A DNA stretch of 15,392 nucleotides from Clostridiales bacterium (lineage in GTDB: Bacteria > Bacillota > Clostridia > Lachnospirales > UBA12420), in assembly GCA_003452395.1 (NCBI GenBank), contig DMOI01000019.1:1-15392 (forward strand), read 5' to 3'. A program made the position numbers and the translations under genes. Positions 1 through 6,723 of the stretch are shown piece after piece; position 1 is the first letter of the stretch; the number at the start of each line of letters is the position of its first letter. The notes under the pieces are model-generated. The model did no database searches. It saw nothing but the letters and a program-made list of their open reading frames with translations, and was not told the origin of the DNA.

Positions 1-120
1 ATAGAGAAAGGAATAGAGAAAGGTAGATTAGAAATTGCAAAGAAACTGATTGGAGTATTAGATATACATACGATTGCAGAAAAAACAGGGCTAAGTGTAG
101 ATGAAGTAAGAAAATTGTAA
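1..120 (+). CDS. C-terminal end of an Rpn-family (PD-(D/E)XK) nuclease/transposase-like protein, partial
   Basis: The window opens inside a reading frame of 39 codons ending in TAA. The residues start with a repeated EKG pattern (IEKGIEKG), run through an amphipathic RLEIAKKLI helix and end in a short helix-turn-helix-like tail (TIAEKTGLSVDEVRKL). This lysine/glutamate-rich ending is typical of Rpn/PD-(D/E)XK transposase-like proteins, which are recombination-promoting nucleases often present in many copies in clostridial genomes. The catalytic domain would lie left of the window, so function and completeness cannot be judged. The family call rests only on the tail pattern. Confidence 0.6.
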   Translation: MEKGIEKGRLEIAKKLIGVLDIHTIAEKTGLSVDEVRKL

Positions 121-168
121 GATAAATAAGGTATATGTTACTAGACAAGAATGAAAGGAAGGGATAAA

Positions 169-2352
169 ATGCTTAGGAAGCAGGAAGCAGGAAGCAGGAA
201 ACTAGAGGATAAACTAGAATATTTGTCATCGCGAGGAACGAAGCAATTTCACTTTTTTATTAGTATCATTTCAATATTGCTACTTGGTATATTCATAACA
301 ACAACCTATGCACAAGCCGTATATTATATAGTATCAGGGAACTCTATGTATCCAACACTAAAAGATGGAGATATCGTAAAAGTAGAAAAGCAAGAAAGTT
401 ACAATGATGGGGACACCGTAGTAGCTGAAGTGGGTGGTAAGAAGGTAATAAAGAGGATAAATGGGGATGTGCTCGAGGGAGATAATAAAGGGAATACAGC
501 GAGGTATAATTTGAAAACAGCAGATATACTAGGTAAAGCGGAGTATAGGACGAATAAATTGACGGAGGATGAGAAAAAGGCATTTGAGAGAGTATTTGCA
601 AGTGGAGTAGAGATGGTTAGTGGGGGTACTGATTATACGATAGCACTTAAATCTGATGGAACAGTGTGGGGATGGGGAAATAATACTTATGGTGAGTTAG
701 GAGATAATACAACAATACAAAGACTTACTCCTGTACAAGTACACGGAGTAGGAGATGTAGGTTATTTAACAGGAGTTAGCCAAGTATCAGCAGGGTCATA
801 TTTTTCTGGGGGACATTTTGTAATGGCATTAATGAATGATGGAACAGTATATGCATGGGGGTATAATGCATTGGGACGATTGGGGGATAATACAACAACG
901 GATAGACACACCCCCGTACAAGTGCATGGAGTAGAAAATGTAGGTTATTTAACAGGAATAAGCCAAGTATCAGCTGGAGATAGTAGTACAGTAGCATTAA
1001 AATCAGATGGAACAGTATATGCATGGGGAAATAATACTGATGGACAATTGGGGAAAAATACAAGTGGAGCAGGATCATATATTAAAACACCTATACAAGT
1101 ACATGGAGTAGGAGACATAGGTTATTTAACAGGAGTAAGTCAAGTGGTAGCGGGATATGCTTGTTCAGTAGCATTAAAAACAGATGGAACAGTATATGCG
1201 TGGGGATGGAATCCACATGGAGAGATTGGAGACAATACAACTACGAGCAGGTTGACTCCTGTACAAGTACACGGAGTAGGAAATGTAGGTTATTTAACAG
1301 GAGTAAGCCAAGTTGCAGTAGGAACAAATCATACATTAGCATTAAAAACTGACGGAACGGTATATACATGGGGATGGAATTTATATGGAGAAATCGGAGA
1401 CAATACAACGACGAACAAGTTGACCCCTGTACAAGTACACGGAGAAGGAAATGTAGGTTATTTAACAGGAGTAAGCCAGGTATCGGCAGGACAATATAGT
1501 ACAGTAGCATTAAAAACAGATGGAACAGTATATGCGTGGGGATGGAATAATTTTGGACAATTAGGAGATAATACAACAACGGATAGGCTTACTCCTGTAC
1601 AAGTACACGGAGTAGGAAATGTAGGTTATTTAACAGGAGTAAGCCAAGTATCAGCTGGAAAAGCTCATGTAGTAATATTAAAAACGGGTGGGGCAGTATA
1701 CGCATGGGGGCATAATGGTGTTGGAGAATTGGGAGACAATACAACAACAGAAGGGCATACGTCTGTACAAGTACATGGAGTGGGAAATTTAGGTTATTTT
1801 CTTTGTATTATAGATAACACCCCACCAACCCTCACAATAAACGCATCCCCAGTCAGCCCAACAAACGCAACTACTATAACTTACACATTCCAATTTAGCG
1901 AAGACGTAACAGGATTCGATGCAAGCGACATATCAATCACAAATGGTACTAGGAATGATGGAACATTCACGGGAAGTGGGGCAACCTATACAATTACAGT
2001 AACCAAAGTAGCAGATGGTGATCAGGTATTAACGGTAGTAGCGAACGCATGTCAAGATGCAGCAACCAATCTTAACACAGAGGGCACGATAACCGTGTTA
2101 ATGACATCGCTAATCACAGATCAAGGCTACTCACTCGGAACAGTAGCAGGTGACCGCAAGTGGTTTAAGTACTACATAGGCAAGGATGGAAACAACATTA
2201 CGAAGGTGATGCTAGTAGCTCCTAAAGATGGAGATGGAGTAAAACAAGGTACGTTTTCAAGAGATGATATACTTGACCAAGGAGATAATAAGTTTATATC
2301 TGGTAGTATATATTATATAGATAGAGAAGGGAAGATACAACTTTATAATTAA
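169..2352 (+). CDS. Membrane-anchored S26-type peptidase domain fused to seven RCC1 repeats and an Ig-like domain
   Basis: A 727-residue protein. I chose the ATG at 169 because AAGGAAGG lies at good spacing before it; the in-frame ATG at 151 has no ribosome binding site. Order: basic repeat-encoded N-terminus; one membrane segment (about 30-50); an S26 signal-peptidase-like domain with SGNSMYPTLKDGD (candidate nucleophile Ser59), VIKRING (candidate general base Lys95) and EGDN; seven RCC1 repeats (about 149-543) with the ALKxDGTVYAWGxN signature, enough for one seven-bladed propeller; an Ig-like Bap-type domain (about 551-644); and an unrecognised tail. In type I signal peptidases the catalytic domain is outside the membrane, so the propeller is probably extracellular. 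No LPXTG anchor is visible. The peptidase might process the protein itself or other exported proteins; the substrate is unknown. The domain calls are firm, the role is not. Confidence 0.85.
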   Translation: MLRKQEAGSRKLEDKLEYLSSRGTKQFHFFISIISILLLGIFITTTYAQAVYYIVSGNSMYPTLKDGDIVKVEKQESYNDGDTVVAEVGGKKVIKRINGDVLEGDNKGNTARYNLKTADILGKAEYRTNKLTEDEKKAFERVFASGVEMVSGGTDYTIALKSDGTVWGWGNNTYGELGDNTTIQRLTPVQVHGVGDVGYLTGVSQVSAGSYFSGGHFVMALMNDGTVYAWGYNALGRLGDNTTTDRHTPVQVHGVENVGYLTGISQVSAGDSSTVALKSDGTVYAWGNNTDGQLGKNTSGAGSYIKTPIQVHGVGDIGYLTGVSQVVAGYACSVALKTDGTVYAWGWNPHGEIGDNTTTSRLTPVQVHGVGNVGYLTGVSQVAVGTNHTLALKTDGTVYTWGWNLYGEIGDNTTTNKLTPVQVHGEGNVGYLTGVSQVSAGQYSTVALKTDGTVYAWGWNNFGQLGDNTTTDRLTPVQVHGVGNVGYLTGVSQVSAGKAHVVILKTGGAVYAWGHNGVGELGDNTTTEGHTSVQVHGVGNLGYFLCIIDNTPPTLTINASPVSPTNATTITYTFQFSEDVTGFDASDISITNGTRNDGTFTGSGATYTITVTKVADGDQVLTVVANACQDAATNLNTEGTITVLMTSLITDQGYSLGTVAGDRKWFKYYIGKDGNNITKVMLVAPKDGDGVKQGTFSRDDILDQGDNKFISGSIYYIDREGKIQLYN
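175..200 (+). repeat. Tandem heptanucleotide AGGAAGC, 3.7 copies, inside the coding start
   Basis: AGGAAGC occurs at 175-181, 182-188 and 189-195, followed by a partial AGGAA at 196-200. It starts two codons after the preferred ATG at 169 and encodes RKQEAGSRK. Because 7 is not a multiple of 3, gain or loss of one unit would shift the frame. Both alternative frames meet a stop directly after the repeat (TAG at 203-205, TAA at 210-212). Confidence 0.9.
613..1797 (+). repeat. Seven tandem RCC1-encoding DNA repeats, settling to a 168-bp period
   Basis: The repeat core GTACAAGTACACGGAGTAGG and close variants begin at 733, 916, 1093, 1261, 1429, 1597 and 1765. The last four are spaced exactly 168 bp (56 codons); earlier units are 183, 177 and 168 bp apart. 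The linker encoding VQVHGVGNVGYLTGVSQV is nearly identical at DNA level in several copies, while the blade-top residues vary. This suggests recent duplication or gene conversion. Confidence 0.9.
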
Positions 2353-2405
2353 GAATTTAGAATAAAAACTCACTTTATAAAATATGTTAGCTCGACAAAA
2401 AAAGG

Positions 2406-2434
2406 TTGACAAAAATGTATATTGGTGATAACAT
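2406..2434 (+). promoter_or_regulatory. Sigma-A-type promoter for the AAA/DUF4143 ATPase gene
   Basis: TTGACA at 2406-2411 and TAACAT at 2429-2434 are 17 bp apart, with an extended -10 TG at 2426-2427. Transcription would start about 2441, leaving a short leader that contains the GAGGTGA ribosome binding site before the ATG at 2468. Confidence 0.6.
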
Positions 2435-2467
2435 TATATTCAAAATAATGTGAGGTGAATACACTAA

Positions 2468-3763
2468 ATGGAACGAAGAATAGAAAAAATGCTAGAAAAA
2501 TGGAAAAATTCAAGCGGTAGAAAGCCACTTATATTACAAGGGGCAAGACAAGTAGGAAAAACGTATACTACTTTGCAATTTGGCAAAAAGTACTATAAGA
2601 ATGTTGCATATTTTAATATGGAAAATAAAAACATAGCATCTATATTTGAAATAGATCTAAACCCTCAAAGGATAATTGATAACTTATCATATATAACCAA
2701 TCAGACCATAACAGCTGGAGAGACTTTGATATTTTTTGACGAAATACAGAACTCGGAGAGGGCTTTAACGTCGCTCAAATACTTTAATGAAATGGCTAAT
2801 GAGTATCACATAATAGCTGCAGGAAGTCTGCTTGGCGTATTTGTTAATAGAGAAAAGTATTCATTTCCAGTTGGTAAAGTAGATATGCAAACGATGTATC
2901 CTATGAATTTTGAGGAGTTTCTTATGGCGCTTGGACAAGATTTCTTGATAAAGGAAATAAAAGTAAGCTATTACAAGAATACTGCATTACCATCTATAAT
3001 TCATGATAAGGCAATGGACTTTTATAAAAAGTATATTACAATAGGTGGAATGCCAGCGGTAATAAATGAATATATGTCAAATGATGATATGAATCTTGTT
3101 CTTACAGTCCAAAACAATATAAATACTGCATACATAGCTGACATGGCAAAGCATGCAACACCAAATACAACTACGAAAATAATGGCAGCATACAATAGCA
3201 TACCAGCACAACTCGCTAAGGATAATCGGAAATTTCAGTATAGGATTATAAAAAGCGGTGCGAGGGCTTACGAATATGAAACCCCTATTGACTGGCTAAG
3301 GACTTCGGGAATAATAGAAAAATGCATAAAGGCAGCAGAGGGAAAGGGACCACTTACGGCATATGCAGACTATAATTGTTTTAAGGTTTATATAACTGAT
3401 ATAGGACTTCTTTGTTCTAAATTTGGAGTACCTTATAATGCTATACTTTATAATGCAAAAGCTTTTGAAGACTTTAAGGGCCCTCTTACAGAAAACTATG
3501 TTGCAGCAAGTCTAGCTATAAAAGGATATAGCCTATACTATTGGGAATCAAATGGTATTGCAGAAGTGGATTTTCTTATTCAAGACGATATGGGAAATAT
3601 AATACCTATAGAAGTTAAGTCAAGTGAAAATGTGAAATCAAAAAGTTTAAACCAATATATATCGAAATATAAACCACCATACGCAATAAGAGTATCTACA
3701 AAAAACTTTGGATTTGAAAACAATATAAAGTCAGTGCCACTGTATGCAGTGTTCTTGATATAA
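2468..3763 (+). CDS. AAA (AAA_14) ATPase with C-terminal DUF4143 domain
   Basis: A complete 431-residue member of the large bacterial/archaeal ATP-binding family with AAA_14 and DUF4143 domains. Walker A is GARQVGKT (residues 25-32), Walker B is LIFFDE (Asp91-Glu92), and AAGSLLG follows as a sensor-type segment. The C-terminal part carries a PD-(D/E)XK-like core: EVDFLI with Asp368, then IEVKSS with Glu382 and Lys384. Family members are usually single cytoplasmic genes of unknown substrate, common in accessory DNA and sometimes proposed as toxin-like or nucleic-acid-acting. The gene has its own promoter and a GAGGTGA binding site about 11 bases before the ATG. It is flanked by other accessory genes and by no obvious partner. 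The family call is firm; no cellular role can be stated. Confidence 0.92.
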   Translation: MERRIEKMLEKWKNSSGRKPLILQGARQVGKTYTTLQFGKKYYKNVAYFNMENKNIASIFEIDLNPQRIIDNLSYITNQTITAGETLIFFDEIQNSERALTSLKYFNEMANEYHIIAAGSLLGVFVNREKYSFPVGKVDMQTMYPMNFEEFLMALGQDFLIKEIKVSYYKNTALPSIIHDKAMDFYKKYITIGGMPAVINEYMSNDDMNLVLTVQNNINTAYIADMAKHATPNTTTKIMAAYNSIPAQLAKDNRKFQYRIIKSGARAYEYETPIDWLRTSGIIEKCIKAAEGKGPLTAYADYNCFKVYITDIGLLCSKFGVPYNAILYNAKAFEDFKGPLTENYVAASLAIKGYSLYYWESNGIAEVDFLIQDDMGNIIPIEVKSSENVKSKSLNQYISKYKPPYAIRVSTKNFGFENNIKSVPLYAVFLI

Positions 3764-3871
3764 ATGCTTGACAATATACAAGACTACATTAATCTCAAAT
3801 TTTTTTAAAAATAAAAAGTGTATATTTTTTGTAGCGGAAGAATCTAGAGTTAAATAAAAAAAAATCCTTTC

Positions 3872-4177
3872 ATGATTGAGAAGATAGGAAAATGGTGGGG
3901 AGGAAATTCAAAAACTAAAAAACAAGAAGAAATAGATATTGTTGCAATTGGTGAAGATAGTATAATACTGGGTGAATGTAAATATAGAAAAGAAAAAACG
4001 GATATAGACATACTAGAAGATCTAATAAGAAAAGGTGAGATTTTTAATTATAAAAACAAATACTATTATATTTTTTCAAAAGGTGGGTTCACTATAAAAC
4101 TTCAAAGATATGCAGAACAAAATGATAACATTCGTTTAGTTGAAGATATCATTATAGGAGTGGACGATAAAATATAA
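3872..4177 (+). pseudogene. Orphan C-terminal DUF234 domain, probable remnant of an archaeal-type AAA ATPase gene
   Basis: The frame encodes 101 residues matching the C-terminal DUF234 region of a different ATPase family from the gene before it: EKIGKWWGGNS, then EEIDIVAI and ILGECKY, giving a PD-(D/E)XK-like set (Asp22, Glu35, Lys37). In the usual protein this domain follows an ATPase module of roughly 300-350 residues. Here the frame is closed by a stop at 3851-3853, the preceding 100 bases are A/T-rich and non-coding, and no ribosome binding site precedes the ATG. I therefore read it as a 5'-truncated remnant. A free-standing small nuclease-like protein is possible but less likely. Confidence 0.6.
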
Positions 4178-4210
4178 AGAAAGTAATCTATAAATAATTT
4201 TAATAAAAGG

Positions 4211-4232
4211 AGCAACGTGCGTTGCTTTTTTT
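4211..4232 (+). terminator. Intrinsic terminator after the accessory block
   Basis: A 6-bp stem AGCAAC / GTTGCT with a GTGC loop is followed by a run of seven T (4226-4232). It ends transcription from the left, directly before the era promoter. Confidence 0.75.
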
Positions 4233-4250
4233 GTGTTTGTATGGTAAAAT
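4222..4250 (+). promoter_or_regulatory. Probable era promoter overlapping the terminator
   Basis: TAAAAT at 4245-4250 with an extended -10 TG at 4242-4243 is preceded at 17 bp by TTGCTT (4222-4227), which lies in the 3' arm and T-run of the upstream terminator. The -35 is weak (TTG only), so the extended -10 would carry most of the activity. Confidence 0.5.
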
Positions 4251-4284
4251 CGAACAAAGAATATAAATAAAAAGGAGAAGACAT

Positions 4285-5184
4285 ATGGCAGATAAATTTA
4301 AATCAGGTTTTATAACAATAATAGGTAGACCAAATGTGGGTAAGTCTACACTTATGAATTATGTGGTGGGGGAGAAAATTTCCATCATATCAAACAAGCC
4401 ACAAACTACAAGGAATAAGATAACGGCTGTTCATACGACAGATGAGTGCCAGATGATTTTTATTGATACACCAGGGATACACAAGCCTAAGAATAAATTG
4501 GGTGAGTATATGATGCAAGCGGTTAATAGCAATTTGAATGAAGTTGATGTTGTGCTTTTTCTGATAGATGCGGGAGACGATAGAGATAGGGAAGAGATGA
4601 TAGCACATATAAAAGGTATACAAAGTACAGTGATTTTAGTTATAAATAAGATAGATACTGTAAAAAAAGAAGAGCTTCTTAGTCTGATTTATAAGTATAA
4701 AGAGTTATATCCATTTAAAGAGGTTGTGCCTATTTCAGCTATAAAGGGCGAGAATGTTGATGCACTACTTGATGTAATAAAAAACTATCTAGAAGAGGGC
4801 CCAAAATACTTCCCAGATGATATGTTGACAGATCAACCGGAGAGACAAATAATCTCTGAGATTATAAGAGAGAAGGCGTTACAGCTTTTAGATAAAGAAA
4901 TACCTCACGGAATAGCTATTGGGATTGAAAAAATGAAGAAAAGAGATAATAAAGATTTGATAGATATAAGTGCCACAATATATTGCGAAAAGAAATCACA
5001 CAAAGCTATAATAATAGGTAAAGATGGAATTATGCTTAAAAAAATAGGAATGTATGCAAGACAGGATATGGAGAGAATATTAGGTAGCAAAATATATTTA
5101 GAATTATGGATAAAGATAAAAGATAATTGGAGAGAAAATGAATTTTTGCTGAAAAATTTTGGATATGACATAAAAAACAAGTAA
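4285..5184 (+). CDS. era: GTPase Era
   Basis: Era is a cytoplasmic GTPase that binds the 3' end of 16S rRNA and acts in maturation of the small ribosomal subunit. The 299 residues match the family length. G1 is GRPNVGKS (14-21), G3 is DTPG (61-64), G4 is NKID (121-124) and a G5-like PISAIKGEN follows. The C-terminal KH domain shows IIIGKDG (about 242-248), the RNA-binding GxxG loop. AAAGGAG lies just before the ATG. It heads the conserved era-yqzL-recO order of Firmicutes. The usual upstream partners (ybeY, dgkA, cdd) are absent here; accessory genes and a terminator sit in their place. Confidence 0.98.
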   Translation: MADKFKSGFITIIGRPNVGKSTLMNYVVGEKISIISNKPQTTRNKITAVHTTDECQMIFIDTPGIHKPKNKLGEYMMQAVNSNLNEVDVVLFLIDAGDDRDREEMIAHIKGIQSTVILVINKIDTVKKEELLSLIYKYKELYPFKEVVPISAIKGENVDALLDVIKNYLEEGPKYFPDDMLTDQPERQIISEIIREKALQLLDKEIPHGIAIGIEKMKKRDNKDLIDISATIYCEKKSHKAIIIGKDGIMLKKIGMYARQDMERILGSKIYLELWIKIKDNWRENEFLLKNFGYDIKNK

Positions 5185-5247
5185 AAGGGAATAATATAGG
5201 TAGTGTTAATAACTTTTGACACCGATATTTAATCCGGAGTTGATTTT

Positions 5248-5403
5248 ATGGAAAATTTTGTATGGAGCATTTTTAATAAAACAGGTTCACTAGAAGCTTA
5301 TTTGCTTTGTAATGATTATAACAGTATTGTGAGTAATCAAGTGGAAGATGGTAATGTAGAAAAAATAAACTTAAAAGAGGCCGAGAATAATGAGTGTATC
5401 TAA
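5248..5403 (+). CDS. yqzL: YqzL family small protein
   Basis: A 51-residue protein starting MENFVWSIFNKTGSLEAYLL. It fits the pattern of the Firmicutes YqzL family (aromatic-rich start, F-x-W, a TG turn, then YLL), and it sits exactly where YqzL is expected, between era and recO. A GGAGT ribosome binding site lies 8 bases before the ATG. Its last 14 bases overlap the start of recO in another frame, which points to translational coupling. The function of YqzL is not known. The second half (about residue 25 onward) is not recognisable. The gene is short enough to be missed by automatic callers. Confidence 0.87.
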   Translation: MENFVWSIFNKTGSLEAYLLCNDYNSIVSNQVEDGNVEKINLKEAENNECI

Positions 5404-6133
5404 AATAACAGGAATAGTTATAAAAGAGGTAAACTTAAAAGAATCAGACAAAATAATAACTATTTTTTCAAGCGAAATTGGCAAGGTACAGCTATATGTA
5501 AAGAGGGCTCGAGAGATTAAGAGCCCTTTTTTAGCAGGAACACAGCTTTTAACTCATGCTAGTTTTGTATATACCCCTAAAAATAATATAAACTTTTTGA
5601 ACCAAATCAGCATAACTTGTGGGTTTGAAAAAATAAAATTTGATATAGAGAAAATTTATTATGCAATGTACTTTTTAGAGTTTTTAGATAAGACAGTTGA
5701 ACTAGAAAGTCCTGCGGAGGATATGTTTATCTTTTTAGTAAAAATTCTAAATAGGTTTAATGATGGTAATGACGACATTAAACTAATACGTCTAATATAT
5801 GAGTTGAAAATGTTAGCACTTTTAGGCTATGCGCCAGAAGTTACTAAATGTATAAGGTGTGAGAGTGGAGTGACGGAAGAAAATAATTATTTTAACTTTG
5901 AAGATTGTGGGGTAGTGTGTGAAAAATGTTTAGAGAGTGATGCTACTGTAATGAAGCTAAATAAAGAATCATTGCATGCCATGCAATATATATTATACAT
6001 AGAGATAGATAAAATATTCTCATTCGAAATATCACCTAAAATAATTAAAGAATTAAGAGAAATAGTAGATAAATTGGTAAAAATAAATATTGGTCAAAGC
6101 TTTAGAACACTTGATTTTTTAAATAAAATATGA
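5390..6133 (+). CDS. recO: DNA repair protein RecO
   Basis: RecO works with RecR and RecF in loading RecA on single-stranded DNA covered by SSB during recombination repair. The 247 residues fit the family. The N-terminal OB-fold shows the typical IVIKEVNLKESDKIITIFS start and GKVQLYVKRARE. A zinc-finger follows with CIRC (Cys154, Cys157) and CEKC (Cys177, Cys180), both CxxC pairs intact. The start overlaps the end of yqzL by 14 bases, with AGAGG about 10 bases upstream. The last codons of recO contain the promoter of the RNase P RNA gene. Confidence 0.96.
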   Translation: MSVSKITGIVIKEVNLKESDKIITIFSSEIGKVQLYVKRAREIKSPFLAGTQLLTHASFVYTPKNNINFLNQISITCGFEKIKFDIEKIYYAMYFLEFLDKTVELESPAEDMFIFLVKILNRFNDGNDDIKLIRLIYELKMLALLGYAPEVTKCIRCESGVTEENNYFNFEDCGVVCEKCLESDATVMKLNKESLHAMQYILYIEIDKIFSFEISPKIIKELREIVDKLVKINIGQSFRTLDFLNKI

Positions 6134-6139
6134 TAAAAT
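6111..6139 (+). promoter_or_regulatory. rnpB promoter inside the 3' end of recO
   Basis: TTGATT (6111-6116) and TAAAAT (6134-6139) are separated by 17 bp, with an extended -10 TG at 6131-6132. The predicted start is about 6146, roughly 11 bases before the mature RNase P RNA. The -35 and the spacer lie within the last codons of recO. Confidence 0.75.
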
Positions 6140-6156
6140 GTATTAATTACTATTTT

Positions 6157-6492
6157 CCAAGTAAGCCAGATGATCGCGGAGATAAAACTCTGAGGAAAGT
6201 CCGGGCTCCATAGGGCAAGGGTGCTGGTTAACGACCAGTGGAGGCAACTCTAAGGATAGTGCAACAGAAATAAACCGCCTGGCGTAAGTTAGGTAAGGAT
6301 GGAAAGGTGGTGTAAGAGACCACCGCTTCTTTGGTGACAAAGAGGGCTCTGTAAACCCCACCTGGAGCAAGATGGTGAGTTGAGTTAAAACGGCCCGTTT
6401 CAACTCACGATAGTATCGCATGAGTATATTGGTAACAGTATGCCTAGATAGATGATCATCAAATACAGAACTCGGCTTATAGACTTGCTTGG
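6157..6492 (+). ncRNA. rnpB: RNase P RNA, bacterial class A
   Basis: This is the catalytic RNA that removes 5' leaders from tRNA precursors, with the protein RnpA as partner. Universal segments are present in order: GAGGAAAGTCCGGGCTCC, ACAGAAATAAACCGCC, TAAGGATGGAAAGGTGGTG, GTAAACCCCACC...GAGCAAGA, and the 3' ACAGAACTCGGCTTAT. The ends were set from helix P1: CCAAGTAAG at 6157-6165 pairs, with one G-U, with CTTGCTTGG at 6484-6492. The layout, including the CCAGATGATCGC 5' strand of P2 and its partner GATGATCAT near the 3' end, fits class A and not the Bacillus class B form. An outer inverted repeat flanks the gene. Confidence 0.96.
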
Positions 6493-6533
6493 ATTAGTAA
6501 TTAATTAAGTTGAAAATTAAGATGTAGAGAAAT

Positions 6534-6560
6534 GCTTGAGGGTGGGTCAATTGCTTTTTT
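6534..6560 (+). terminator. Possible weak terminator after rnpB
   Basis: GCTTGA (6534-6539) can pair with TCAA...GC (6547-6554) across a GGGTGGG loop with a two-base bulge, followed by TTTTTT (6555-6560). The stem is imperfect, so termination efficiency is doubtful. The rest of 6561-6627 is plain A/T-rich spacer. Confidence 0.4.
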
Positions 6561-6627
6561 AGAAATGATCCTTTTTATTATACTTCTAAAATATTAAAAA
6601 GAATAAAATATAAAAAGTAAAATATGC

Positions 6628-6656
6628 TTGATTATATGTGAAAATAATGATAAAAT
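6628..6656 (+). promoter_or_regulatory. Promoter of the RND efflux operon
   Basis: TTGATT (6628-6633), 17-bp spacer, TAAAAT (6651-6656), extended -10 TG at 6648-6649. This is the same hexamer pair and spacing as the rnpB promoter. Predicted start is about 6663, giving a leader of about 60 bases before the GTG at 6724. Confidence 0.75.
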
Positions 6657-6723
6657 AACAGTTGGATTGCGGTCGTTTTTTGGTAGAAAGGGTCGCTAAG
6701 AAAAAATAATTGGGGGTACGACA

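Noticed and set aside
151..168. Start of the peptidase-RCC1 gene at the first in-frame ATG
   Set aside because: No ribosome binding site precedes 151, and the purine-rich AAGGAAGG that it would translate is itself the likely binding site for the ATG at 169.
344..1579. Several open frames on the minus strand and one short + strand frame across the RCC1 region
   Set aside because: They follow the repeat period of the real gene, have no ribosome binding sites and give low-complexity Leu/Tyr/His-rich products; they are shadows of the repeats.
733..1797. Regularly spaced repeats resembling a CRISPR-like array
   Set aside because: The period is 168 bp, the whole unit is coding and translates to RCC1 blades; there is no short palindromic repeat with unique spacers.
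3768..3796. TTGACA at 3768-3773 as a promoter for the DUF234 fragment
   Set aside because: No acceptable -10 is found at 16-18 bp (AATCTC at 17 bp), and the downstream frame lacks a ribosome binding site.
6143..6421. Open frame on the minus strand of 92 codons
   Set aside because: It lies wholly within and antisense to the RNase P RNA gene, which explains the sequence fully.
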